Assembly (NCBI GenBank): GCA_021808875.1
Contig: JAKBAU010000117.1
Location: 1-10,071, forward strand
Origin: Pseudomonadota bacterium
GTDB taxonomy: Bacteria > Pseudomonadota > Alphaproteobacteria > Micropepsales > Micropepsaceae
Direction of reading: 5' to 3'
DNA: 10,071 nt
Shown here one piece after another: positions 1-7,047 of the stretch (positions are counted from its first letter, which is position 1; every line of letters starts with the position of its first letter). A program made the position numbers and the translations under genes. The notes under the pieces are model-generated. The model ran no database searches. It was not told the origin of the DNA and saw nothing but the letters and a program-made list of their open reading frames with translations.

Positions 1-100
1 GAAATTCCATCACGTGCAGCTCATAAGGCAGGCCAAGTTCTTCCAGGTGCCAGAGGACGCGGAAGGAGCGGGCATTGGTACAATGATGAAGATGAAGCAT
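1..100 (-). CDS. Glutathione S-transferase, N-terminal fragment (runs off the left edge)
   Basis: Reading the minus strand from the ATG at 100-98 gives 33 residues before the window ends. They include CTNARSFRVLWHLEELGLPY (residues 7-26), the first beta strand and helix of a thioredoxin-fold GST. The Ser at about residue 12 lies where many bacterial GSTs place the residue that activates glutathione thiol, and the 'LEELGLPYEL' stretch is a family hallmark. The start is chosen because the protein begins directly with the strand-1 sequence MLHLHH. Upstream only a weak AGG about 8 nt before the ATG could serve as ribosome binding site. It differs from the Nu-class GSTs elsewhere in the window, lacking their TPNGHK motif, so it is a different subfamily rather than another copy. 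It is oriented like the thiolase, whose stop lies 216 nt upstream. The family call is good; the substrate is unknown. Confidence 0.8.
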   Translation of the reverse strand, partial: MLHLHHCTNARSFRVLWHLEELGLPYELHVMEF

Positions 101-226
101 GGACGGGGCCTGGTTCCGCAATGGGGTCTTTTAACCATTTTAGCGGCCCCGGCGGGCCAAGTGAAAGAGGGCAATGTCGCCTCTGGCGGCTCCTGTCCCA
201 AGCAGGAATGACGGGGATGTTTGCCG

Positions 227-264
227 CCTTACCCGTGGCAGGACTGGTCCTGCCATGGGTAAGG
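227..264. repeat. Near-perfect 38-nt palindrome (long hairpin) between thiolase and GST fragment
   Basis: The left arm CCTTACCCGTGGCAGGAC (227-244) is the reverse complement of 247-264 except at one position (235 against 256), with only TG between the arms. As plus-strand RNA the odd position would be a G-U wobble; as minus-strand RNA it would be an A-C mismatch. It lies 52 nt past the thiolase stop and 126 nt before the left-edge GST start. No T-rich run follows on either strand, so it is not a canonical intrinsic terminator. It could be an RNA-stabilising 3' hairpin, a REP-like element or a protein-binding palindrome. Confidence 0.75.
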
Positions 265-316
265 GTTGGGCAATGCCGGCCGCTTGCGGAGAGGCGAGCG
301 GGAGGCCTGACGCGGC

Positions 317-1555
317 TCAGATGCGCTCGATGATGATCGCAGGGGCCATGCCGCCTGCGGCGCACATCGTCACCAGGCCGCGCTTCAGGTCGCGCCGCTC
401 CAGTTCGTCGAGAATGGTGCCGATCAGGATCGAGCCGGTGGCGCCGATGGGATGGCCAAGTGCGATGGCGCCGCCATTGACGTTGACCTTTTCGCGGTCG
501 AGATCGAGGTCGCGCATGAACTTTTCAGCGACGACGGCAAAGGCCTCGTTGATCTCGAAGAGATCGATATCATCAAGCGTAAGCCCGGCCTTCTCGAGCA
601 CCTTGCGGGCTGCGGGAACCGGTGCGTTGAGCATGAGAGTAGGGCTGTCACCGGCATTGGCCATGGCGACGACGCGGGCGCGCGGCTTCAGCCCATGCTT
701 TTTGGCATAGGCGGGGGAGGCAAGGAGAACCGCGGCGGCGCCGTCCACCACCCCGGATGAATTGCCCGCGTGGTGCATATGCTCGATCTTGAGGTCTGGA
801 TAGACTTGGCGGATCAGCCCGCCATAGGTGGTGCCCTTTTCATCCAGGGGCACCTCGGCCATCATTGTGAAGGCCGGCTTGAGTGCAGCCAGTCCTTCAA
901 GTGTGGTCTGCGGGCGTGGGTATTCCTCGTGGTCGAGCGCCAGCGTGCCATTCTCGTGATAGACCGGCACCAGGCTTTTCGCGAAGCGGTTCTCGCGGAT
1001 GGCGATGTCTGCGCGACGCTGGCTTTCAACGGAAAGTTCTTCGGTCGCACGACGCGAAATCCCTTCAAGCGTGGCGATGGCATCGGCACAGATCCCCTGA
1101 TGGGACTGCGGATGCAGCGCGCGCAGATGCAGGTTGCCGACATCCATCATCGGCGGAGTTTTGGGGTCGGCGCTCGCTGCGGTGTAGCTCATCATTTCGG
1201 TGCCACCCGCCACCACGAGATCTTCCATCCCGGCCATGATCTGGGCTGCCGCCATATTGACGGTGGTGATACCTGAGCCGCAGAAGCGGTCGAGGGTGAC
1301 GCCGCTGGCCCTGATGTCGTAGCCGGCATCAAGCGCAGCCATGCGTCCCAGATCGCAGCTCTGTTTGCCGCGTTGTGAGGAGGTGCCCCAGATCACGTCA
1401 TCAACTTCAGCAGTGTTGATATGATTGCGCTCGGCTATCGCTTTGAGAACCGTTGCCGCCAGTCGCTGGGGATGAAGCTCCGTCAGCGCACCTTTACCAA
1501 CCTTGCCGATGCCACGCGGGGTACGGCACGCATCGATGATCCATGCTTCGGACAT
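317..1555 (-). CDS. Acetyl-CoA acetyltransferase / 3-ketoacyl-CoA thiolase
   Basis: A 412-residue thiolase, a normal length for this family. It catalyses CoA-dependent cleavage of 3-ketoacyl-CoA or the reverse condensation, in the cytoplasm. The nucleophile Cys92 sits in DRFCGSG, NEAFA lies at about 336-340, His368 in GGAIALGHPIGATG, and the second catalytic Cys398 in CAAGGMAP. The full active site is therefore present. The start at 1555 is preferred over an in-frame ATG at 1618: the protein then begins MSEAWIIDACRTPRG, the usual N-terminus, and AAAGG lies about 8 nt upstream. The candidate promoter also places transcription start near 1597, inside the longer version. The gene is divergent from the Nu-class GST. 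Chain-length specificity (acetoacetyl-CoA or longer, possibly a late step of ring or side-chain degradation) cannot be read from sequence. Confidence 0.93.
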   Translation of the reverse strand: MSEAWIIDACRTPRGIGKVGKGALTELHPQRLAATVLKAIAERNHINTAEVDDVIWGTSSQRGKQSCDLGRMAALDAGYDIRASGVTLDRFCGSGITTVNMAAAQIMAGMEDLVVAGGTEMMSYTAASADPKTPPMMDVGNLHLRALHPQSHQGICADAIATLEGISRRATEELSVESQRRADIAIRENRFAKSLVPVYHENGTLALDHEEYPRPQTTLEGLAALKPAFTMMAEVPLDEKGTTYGGLIRQVYPDLKIEHMHHAGNSSGVVDGAAAVLLASPAYAKKHGLKPRARVVAMANAGDSPTLMLNAPVPAARKVLEKAGLTLDDIDLFEINEAFAVVAEKFMRDLDLDREKVNVNGGAIALGHPIGATGSILIGTILDELERRDLKRGLVTMCAAGGMAPAIIIERI

Positions 1556-1602
1556 GTGATTTGCCTTTATGTAGGAGTGATAAGCAATTTCGTTGCGCAG
1601 TG

Positions 1603-1631
1603 ATCTAAGCCGCGACATTTTTAAAGGTCAA
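1603..1631 (-). promoter_or_regulatory. Candidate sigma-70 promoter for the thiolase
   Basis: On the minus strand TTGACC (1631-1626) is followed after 17 nt by TTAGAT (1608-1603). The -35 box is good and the -10 box is weak. Transcription would start near 1597, leaving a leader of about 42 nt with the AAAGG ribosome binding site. This is motif matching by eye only. Confidence 0.35.
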
Positions 1632-1703
1632 GGCGTTTTGGCACATTACGCCGGGGCACGCCCCACATAAAAGCTAGTCCCGGTATGAGGACGAAATATA
1701 ACT

Positions 1704-1743
1704 GTCCAGATGGACCAAGTGCCAAGCACTTGGGATGCATCCC
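1704..1743. promoter_or_regulatory. Run of adjoining inverted repeats in the divergent thiolase/GST spacer
   Basis: Three inverted repeats lie end to end: GTCC-AGAT-GGAC (1704-1715), CCAAGTGC-CAA-GCACTTGG (1715-1733, 8-bp arms) and the perfect 12-bp palindrome GGGATGCATCCC (1732-1743). They lie about 100 bp upstream of the candidate thiolase promoter and about 250 bp upstream of the candidate GST promoter. A dimeric regulator could bind here, or the transcript could fold into consecutive hairpins. A smaller GGGGC-AC-GCCCC repeat lies at 1655-1666. The rest of the spacer (about 1744-1984) holds no gene I can support. Confidence 0.45.
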
Positions 1744-1984
1744 GAAAGGAAGATTCTCCCCGTGATCTATGCTGACTGCCGTGCATGCCACAATGGGGAA
1801 GGCGCGGGAAAACGAACCGGAGAGAGTGATCAGTTCAGAGGGGGCGGTGGGCGCCGCCGCAGGCGCTTTGAAGGCTTCTGGCGTCAGCGGCAGTTCTGAT
1901 GGTGATGATGAGGCCGGTACGGCTGGCCTGGCAGGTCGTTAAGACCGCCACCTCTTCGCCTGCGTGTAAGGAATAGCGTAATTT

Positions 1985-2022
1985 GTAAATACACTTGACA
2001 GAAAACCTAGGCTGCGATGACC
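1985..2022 (+). promoter_or_regulatory. Candidate promoter of the intact Nu-class GST
   Basis: GTAAAT (1985-1990), four bases, then a consensus -35 box TTGACA (1995-2000). The expected -10 position (about 2016-2022) reads ATGACC or TGACCT, a poor match that suggests dependence on an activator. The arrangement GTAAAT-N4-TTGAC recurs with identical spacing upstream of the second Nu-class GST (9366-9380), so it may be an ancestral promoter/operator retained after duplication. Confidence 0.4.
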
Positions 2023-2047
2023 TCGAATCTAAGGGGAGGGCTTGTTT

Positions 2048-2794
2048 ATGATCGAACTGCACCACGTCGGCACACCTAACGGGCACAAGGTATCCATCAT
2101 GCTCGAGGAGGCAAAAATCCCATATCAGGTGATCCTCTATAATCTTTTTGAGGGCGAGCATCTGACCCCTGAATTTCGAAAGATCAATCCAAACAACAAG
2201 CTTCCGGTCATTGTCGACACGGACCCTGCTGATGGTGGCCCGCCCTTCGCGGTCTTTGAAACCGGCGCGATTCTCCTCTATCTCGCCGAGAAGAGTGGAA
2301 AATTTCTGCCTCGCGACACCCGCGGGCGCAGCCTTGCACTGCAATGGCTGACGTGGCAGGTCGCCGGTCTCGGACCAATGCATGGCCAGGCGCACCATTT
2401 CATCCGCTACGCGCCTGGCGAACATTCCTACGCGGTGGAGCGCTACAGGAATGAGGCCGTTCGCCTCCTCTATGTCCTCGACTATCGCCTGCGCGAAGTC
2501 GACTATCTTGCCGGAGAATATTCAATCGCGGACATGGCCTCCTGGCCCTGGGTGCGTGCGGCTCGAACGATTGATATCGACTTGACAGGGTTTCCCGCAG
2601 TTCAACGCTGGTGGGAACAGATCGCATTGAGGCCTGCAGTAATTGCTGGAACTGGTGCTCGAGATCTTGGAACTCCGGCGCACTACGCAAACAAAAAGCA
2701 AAACCTGACGGCCGAACAATGGTCCAATCTCTTTGGGGAGCGTATGCTTGCTGCTTCAAGACCTGCCATACGCGATGGAGCTGATAGATCATGA
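2048..2794 (+). CDS. Nu-class / YfcG-like glutathione S-transferase
   Basis: A 248-residue cytoplasmic GST. It starts MIELHHVGTPNGHKVSIMLE. In E. coli YfcG the matching Thr9 and Asn11 contact the glutathione sulfur, and both are present here in TPNGHK. Further motifs are NPNNKLPVIVD (cis-Pro loop, about 49-59), FETGAILLYL (glutathione gamma-Glu binding, about 70-79), LGPMHGQAHHF in the C-terminal domain, and SIADMASWPW (the GST folding motif). YfcG-type proteins act as disulfide-bond reductases; a Nu-class GST of Novosphingobium aromaticivorans is a glutathione lyase in lignin beta-ether breakdown. The ATG at 2048 is preferred over a TTG at 2042: AAGGGGAGGG (2031-2040) lies 7 nt upstream, and the second copy begins at the same residue. 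A decayed paralog follows 7 nt after the stop. The tail after about residue 215 extends slightly past YfcG. The exact substrate is unknown. Confidence 0.92.
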   Translation: MIELHHVGTPNGHKVSIMLEEAKIPYQVILYNLFEGEHLTPEFRKINPNNKLPVIVDTDPADGGPPFAVFETGAILLYLAEKSGKFLPRDTRGRSLALQWLTWQVAGLGPMHGQAHHFIRYAPGEHSYAVERYRNEAVRLLYVLDYRLREVDYLAGEYSIADMASWPWVRAARTIDIDLTGFPAVQRWWEQIALRPAVIAGTGARDLGTPAHYANKKQNLTAEQWSNLFGERMLAASRPAIRDGADRS

Positions 2795-2801
2795 CAGGCT
2801 C

Positions 2802-3466
2802 ATGATTGATCTGTGTTTTTCAGGAACGTCGAGCTGTCGACTGATCTCCGTTTTGCTGGGGAAAATCGGTAATCCCTAGCAAGTCAGTCAATATGGCATA
2901 TGTGAGGGGGTCTTCCTGAGCCGCCTTTGGCACGGTCAACCACAATCACATGCTTCTCGCGATTGTGGAAGGGCCTCCCGGCGACGGCAGCGTATCGACT
3001 ACTGTTTTAAAGGTGGCGCGATATGCATTTGCCTTCTCGCACAGGTGGCCATTTTCTGTCTGACGAACTGGCCAAGCACGCTCAGGCACTGCAATGGCGA
3101 TTCTGGCAGGTGCCGAGCCTTGGCCCAATGGACGGACAGGCAAGTCACCATGTGCGTTATGCTCTATGCGGGCGGGATTACGCCAAACGGCGCTCCGCAA
3201 ATAAAGCGCGCCGAGCGGTGCATGTGATGGCATTTCGCTTGCGGATCGTGGACTGTCTGACGAAAGCGCACTTCATTGCTGACCTCATGGTGTCGCATGG
3301 CCGCGTCGCTAGCCGCCTGATTGACGGGGAACCTGAAGCGTTTTGCGTCCGTGCAGCGCTGGTAAGGACGCACAGCGGAGCGACCAGCAGCGTGGCCCTT
3401 CTACCAAGGCTGAAAGTCTCGTCGCCGCGGAAAATAACTGGATCTTCGCCAGCAGCTTGCTGTTGA
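2802..3466 (+). pseudogene. Decayed tandem copy of the Nu-class GST
   Basis: The copy aligns with its intact neighbour from start to end but is broken. ATG at 2802 opens MIDLCFSGTSS, matching MIDLHFVGTPN of the right-hand copy. Then LISVLLGKIGNP matches ISIALEEMGLP, followed by an in-frame TAG (2877-2879) where the family has Tyr26. Past it, QVSQYGICEG matches QVILYNLFEG. A two-base deletion near 2925 shifts the frame to VNHNHMLLAIVEGPPGDG (matching INPNNKLPVIVDTDPADG). Single-base deletions follow near 3008 and 3046. Next come ALQWRFWQVPSLGPMDGQAS and HVRYA (matching ALQWLTWQVAGLGPMHGQAH and IRYA), then FIADLM. A one-base insertion near 3350 restores VQRW, followed at once by a stop where the second Trp should be. 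The last traces of similarity fade near 3466. No functional GST can be made, since the stop precedes the glutathione site loops. Confidence 0.88.
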
Positions 3467-4120
3467 ACAGTGGCCGAAACTGTCCGGCGTCCGGGTGGTC
3501 GGGGCCGCTATCAGGCATTGGAGCTGCAAAAATATCTGGTCGTGGTCCCTACCGGCAGCGTGCTCACAAATTCGCTTGGTCGCTACCAAAATAGTGGAGC
3601 TCCGTGCGGGGCTGGCAGGCACAAGGAATCTGGATGTTACTTTTCCCGTGACCTACGCCATGGCGAGCGACGGACATCGGGCGGGCTGTTTGCCCGGAAC
3701 CATCCCGGATCTCGCCCCAAGCCTGTTCGATCATGGTTATCTGTCGATCGCAAAAATGCAAACTTTGACGAAGAATGCCTCCGGCTCCGCGAATCAACGG
3801 CATGTTCGTCACGAGGTGTTGCTTTGTGCTGTTGCATGAATGCGGAGCGGACAGCAGGGCTTCTAGGGCTCGCCACAATCCGGTTGCCCGACAATTCCGT
3901 GATGTCCTTGCGTGCGAAGCTGCGCAATGCTGTGCAATGGGAAAGACAATAGTCGACTTCTGTCGACCTGACAGGTTCGCAAGCAAGCCTGTGCTGGGTC
4001 ACGGCTGCGGATCAGTAGCCAGCGTGCTCGCGGTTGTCAGGACCAGGCGCAGGCTTGCAAGTCATGCGCCTTCGTCGGTCGCACAGGTTGCGGCAGCAAG
4101 CTCGCCACTCGTCAGTCCCG
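3467..4120. other. Stretch without a recognisable gene
   Basis: No open frame here gives a protein I recognise. The best protein-like stretch is on the plus strand at about 3495-3839, with fragments such as RNLDVTFPVTYAMASDGHRA and DLAPSLFDHGYLSIAKMQTL. It has no ribosome binding site and no visible family motif. Given the pseudogene directly to the left, it may be the relic of a second inactivated gene, but I cannot name it. Two GTCGAC sites lie at 3952-3957 and 3962-3967. No tRNA, terminator or insertion-sequence end was seen. Confidence 0.5.
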
Positions 4121-4151
4121 GAAAAAATTTAACGCGCCTACGAAAAAATTT
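4121..4151. repeat. Two GAAAAAATTT A-tract repeats spaced 21 bp apart
   Basis: GAAAAAATTT occurs at 4121-4130 and again at 4142-4151, exactly 21 bp from start to start, or two helical turns. A-tracts in phase bend DNA and can act as UP-like elements or as sites for nucleoid proteins. They lie 26 bp upstream of the 14-bp palindrome in the TonB-receptor leader, so a role in that promoter is plausible but inferred. Confidence 0.5.
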
Positions 4152-4177
4152 CGCGGCACAAAAGCGTTCGGCTGTCG

Positions 4178-4191
4178 TTGACATATGTCAA
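4178..4191. promoter_or_regulatory. Perfect palindrome TTGACATATGTCAA, candidate operator of the receptor gene
   Basis: The 14-bp sequence is its own reverse complement. Another TTGACA follows at 4197-4202, and GCTGTC (4171-4176) mirrors GACAGC (4199-4204). Consensus TTGACA at 4178 could itself be a -35 box, although no good -10 is visible at the right distance (CAGCGT after 17 nt). The site lies 78 bp before the receptor ATG. A dimeric repressor or activator (TetR- or GntR-like, for example) overlapping the promoter is the simplest reading. No regulator gene lies in the window. Confidence 0.5.
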
Positions 4192-4269
4192 TTAAATTGA
4201 CAGCGTCCCCGCCCTGAAACGAGCGGAATCTGCACTTCCGCCGCAGCACAACCGCACGGGGGAGGGCGC

Positions 4270-6504
4270 ATGACTAAAATTAGCGTGAGTTTGCTTGCCA
4301 GCTCGGCAATTGCCGTCGCACTGGTATGTACAGCAAGTCTGACGGCATACGCGAAGGATAGTGCCGGCGGCATCGAAACTGTCACTGTTACGGCAGAAAA
4401 GCGCACCCAGAACGTGCAAAAGGTACCAATTTCCATGACCGTTGTGTCTGGGCGCGACCTGGACCGTTTTCAAACCGATGGCATTAGCGGGCTTATGGAC
4501 AGCGTGCCCAACGTCTATGTCGAACAGACAGCGGGCGATGACGTCATCTATATCCGTGGCTTTGGTTCGGCACCCGCGAATTTCTCCTTTGATCAATCGG
4601 TTAGCCTTTACGAAGATGGCATCTACGCGGGACGCTCAAAGCAATTCGAAGAACCTTTTTTTGATGTCAAGCGGGTTGAAGTCCTGCGCGGACCGCAAGG
4701 AGCGCTATTTGGCAAGAACACTCCAGCCGGCGCCATCAGCATCATCACCAATGGTCCGACACCCAACTGGGAGGCCTCCCTCACCTCGTCCTATAACTTC
4801 GACATGAAGGGTAACGAGACTTACGGATATATTTCCGGCCCGATCACCAGCACCATCGGAATGCGCCTTGCTGCCAAATATCTCGACCAGACGGGTTATA
4901 TCCACAACGACCACACGGGCAAGGAAGACCCCCACAATCGCGAAGCGCTGGCGCGCTTGACGCTAAATTATGTACCGACCAGCAACTTCAACATTACGAC
5001 AAAACTTGAATATTCCAATTTTGACCAGACGGGCGGCATCACGGTGTCCGATCCCCTCACGCAGCAGGCTCCTCCTCCCACTTATCGCTATACCGCCTTG
5101 TCCTATGGTGGCTTCCCCGAATCCAACCGCAACACGGCGATGTCCGCGTCAGCGACGGCGAACTATAGCTTTCATGGTTATACGCTAACCTCGATCAGTG
5201 GCTATTCGACCTATCATGGCTCCAACTTCAATAGTTTTGACCAGAATATTCCAGGAGGCGGGGTAACGCAGAACACTATCGCCAACGGGTTCCCGGAGCA
5301 CTTCGGTCAGGGTTCCGAGGAAGTGCGGCTGCTCTCTCCAACGGGACAAAAGCTCGAGTATGTGGTCGGAGCCTATGTCGATTATAGCACCTACTATGTG
5401 GAAGAACGGCTGCAATACGCCATTTTGGGTGGCTTGATTGCTGGGCTGCAGCACAGCAGCTTCAAGCAGCGCAGTTCGACTGTATCCTTCTTTGGTCAGG
5501 CGACTTATCACCTTGCCAATGACCTGCGGATTTTAGGAAGCCTGCGGTATACCGAGAACAGCAAACGCGCGACTTATGCCGCGTTCACGGACGCGGGATT
5601 AGGATTGCAGCCAGTGACACCGCCGGGAACAGTTTTTGGCCGGCTGAGTGAGGGAGGTGTGGATCCTTCTGTAACGCTGCAATACGATGCCAATACAAAT
5701 GTGATGTTCTATGCAACTTATGGTCAAGGATCAAAGTCGGGGGGCTTTGTCTCCAATACATTTGGTACGACCAATGCAACTTTCGGCTTTTCCCCAGAGC
5801 ATTCGACCAATTATGAGGTCGGCTTCAAGTCTACGCTGGATGGCGGTCGCGCGCTCCTGAACGTCTCCCTCTATGACACCATGTTCCAGGACCTTCAGGT
5901 TTCAATCTTCAATGCGGCAGTCCAGAATTTTATAACCGGAAACGCAGCGAGCGCTTCGTCCAAAGGCATGGAAGCGATGGCCGAATGGGCGCCGACCGAT
6001 AATCTGGATTTCCAGGGAAATCTTGCCTACACAGATGCCAGATACGACAGCTTTCCAGGAGCAAGTTGCCTGGCGACAGAGCCGCTCAGTCAGTGTAATC
6101 CGCTGAACCCGGCAAGTGTGGCGGCCAATAATATAGCGGGCCATCCGCTGAGCTATTCGTCCAAATGGACTGGCACACTTGAAGGGCACTATACCCAGCC
6201 GGTCTCCAATGACCTCAAGCTTGATGCCTACGTCGCAGGTCACTATCGCTCCAAGTACTTTGATTCCGACGAGCAAAGCCCCATCTATGGTCTACAGAAG
6301 GGCTATATCAAGCTTGATGCCCGCCTTCAGCTGGGTGACGTTTCTGATGTCTGGGACGTTGCCATTGTTGGTAAAAATCTTACGGATCAAAAGACCGTCA
6401 GCTTTGCCTTCGATCTGCCCTTTCCGATTACGAACAATCCGCGCTCGATTAAATGGCTGGAACCCACCCGCAGCGTCGCAATCGAAGCAACCTATCACTT
6501 TTGA
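4270..6504 (+). CDS. TonB-dependent outer-membrane receptor
   Basis: A 744-residue receptor of typical length. Residues 1-28 form a signal peptide with probable cleavage after AYA. A TonB-box-like stretch, IETVTVTAEKR (35-45), follows. The plug domain contains YIRGFG, SVSLYEDGIYAGR and VEVLRGPQGALFGKNTPAGA, which are hallmarks of sphingomonad receptors. The remainder is beta-barrel-like with alternating aromatic residues, ending SVAIEATYHF with the terminal Phe needed for outer-membrane insertion. It would import a substrate using TonB-ExbBD energy. Sphingomonads use such receptors for siderophores as well as for aromatic, sugar or steroid compounds. The catabolic neighbours favour an organic substrate over iron, as does the absence of siderophore genes. 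The start is supported by GGGGGAGGG about 3 nt before the ATG (slightly close) and by the signal peptide. It is followed by a strong hairpin and preceded by phased A-tracts and a palindrome. Confidence 0.95.
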   Translation: MTKISVSLLASSAIAVALVCTASLTAYAKDSAGGIETVTVTAEKRTQNVQKVPISMTVVSGRDLDRFQTDGISGLMDSVPNVYVEQTAGDDVIYIRGFGSAPANFSFDQSVSLYEDGIYAGRSKQFEEPFFDVKRVEVLRGPQGALFGKNTPAGAISIITNGPTPNWEASLTSSYNFDMKGNETYGYISGPITSTIGMRLAAKYLDQTGYIHNDHTGKEDPHNREALARLTLNYVPTSNFNITTKLEYSNFDQTGGITVSDPLTQQAPPPTYRYTALSYGGFPESNRNTAMSASATANYSFHGYTLTSISGYSTYHGSNFNSFDQNIPGGGVTQNTIANGFPEHFGQGSEEVRLLSPTGQKLEYVVGAYVDYSTYYVEERLQYAILGGLIAGLQHSSFKQRSSTVSFFGQATYHLANDLRILGSLRYTENSKRATYAAFTDAGLGLQPVTPPGTVFGRLSEGGVDPSVTLQYDANTNVMFYATYGQGSKSGGFVSNTFGTTNATFGFSPEHSTNYEVGFKSTLDGGRALLNVSLYDTMFQDLQVSIFNAAVQNFITGNAASASSKGMEAMAEWAPTDNLDFQGNLAYTDARYDSFPGASCLATEPLSQCNPLNPASVAANNIAGHPLSYSSKWTGTLEGHYTQPVSNDLKLDAYVAGHYRSKYFDSDEQSPIYGLQKGYIKLDARLQLGDVSDVWDVAIVGKNLTDQKTVSFAFDLPFPITNNPRSIKWLEPTRSVAIEATYHF

Positions 6505-6522
6505 GCGGTGTACCCCTGGGAT

Positions 6523-6556
6523 CGCACGCGGGCTCAGCCTAACAGGCCCGCGTGCG
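6523..6556. terminator. Strong hairpin between convergent receptor and SnoaL genes
   Basis: CGCACGCGGGC (6523-6533) pairs perfectly with GCCCGCGTGCG (6546-6556) around a 12-nt loop. It starts 18 nt after the receptor stop and ends 5 nt before the stop of the convergent SnoaL-like gene. On the plus strand it is followed by GTTCTTC, a weak T-rich run; on the minus strand there is no T run. It most likely ends the receptor transcript and may also protect or end the opposing one. Confidence 0.75.
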
Positions 6557-6561
6557 GTTCT

Positions 6562-6939
6562 TCACTCCAGCCATGGTCTGAGGGCCGCAGAATCAAAGTA
6601 TTCTTCCAGCCGCGTGATTCTGCCATTGTGAACGCGGCAGAATATGGCGGACGGCAGTGTTAGTCTTTCACCACTAGGTCTGGTTCCGGAAATTACACAC
6701 TGCAGCGCAAAGCCGTCCGGAAACACCTCATAGCGTCGCTTTTCGTAGCGAAGGTTTGTGGTCCTGGTCACAAAGCGGGCGGTGCGCGGAAGGCTTTCGT
6801 CAACGGTTTTGTTGGTAAGATCGATGTTGTGCCATATTCGTGCTTCAGCGGCGTAGATCTCACGCAAGTCTTCAATGCGACCATCCTCAATAGCATTAAA
6901 AAAGCGGTCGCCAATGGCGATAATTTCCTCAGACTTCAT
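6562..6939 (-). CDS. SnoaL-like / NTF2-fold protein (125 aa)
   Basis: A small protein of the nuclear-transport-factor-2 fold (SnoaL-like superfamily), at the family's usual length. It opens with a helix, EEIIAIGDRFFNAIEDGRIE, then shows IYAAEARIWHNIDLTNKTVD (about 28-47). The pattern WHN-x-D-x(3)-KTVDE is common in uncharacterised SnoaL proteins of catabolic clusters, where His37 and Asp40 are likely pocket residues. The C-terminus, RVHNGRITRLEEYFDSA, is the conserved last strand of the fold. Members include isomerases, cyclases, dehydratases and lactone- or epoxide-opening enzymes, so no reaction is assigned. The ribosome binding site is modest (AAGGA, about 12 nt upstream of the ATG). It diverges from another NTF2-fold gene across a 108-bp spacer (6940-7047), which would have to hold both promoters. 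Confidence 0.85.
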   Translation of the reverse strand: MKSEEIIAIGDRFFNAIEDGRIEDLREIYAAEARIWHNIDLTNKTVDESLPRTARFVTRTTNLRYEKRRYEVFPDGFALQCVISGTRPSGERLTLPSAIFCRVHNGRITRLEEYFDSAALRPWLE

Positions 6940-7047
6940 GGCGGCAGGGTTCCTTGGACAGGTGAAGAGGACATCTCGCTGAAGAGGTGAAGTATATTAG
7001 CGAAATGGTTCTCGCTCTATAGTACCGGACAAAATGAGGAGGAAAAA

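Noticed and set aside
1556..1618. Longer thiolase start at 1618
   Set aside because: It adds 21 residues unlike thiolase N-termini, and the candidate promoter starts transcription downstream of it.
1769..1942. Plus-strand frame of 57 residues in the divergent spacer (start ATG at 1769)
   Set aside because: No ribosome binding site, low-complexity Gly/Ala/Ser-rich composition typical of GC-rich non-coding DNA, and no recognisable motif.
1621..1942. Long open minus-strand frame without an early start across the same spacer
   Set aside because: No credible start codon or ribosome binding site, Pro/Ala/Ser-rich content, and it would overlap the thiolase promoter and the inverted repeats.
1835..2425. 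196-residue minus-strand frame over the intact GST start
   Set aside because: It is the antisense shadow of the GST coding region; the plus-strand protein has complete family motifs.
2940..2968. Inverted repeat CCACAATC/GATTGTGG with a 13-nt loop
   Set aside because: It lies inside the decayed GST reading frame, has no T run, and is short enough to be chance.
3983..4056. Inverted CAAGCCTG / CAGGCTTG pair in the gene-free stretch
   Set aside because: Only 8 bp with a loop of over 50 nt and no flanking gene end or mobile-element signature.
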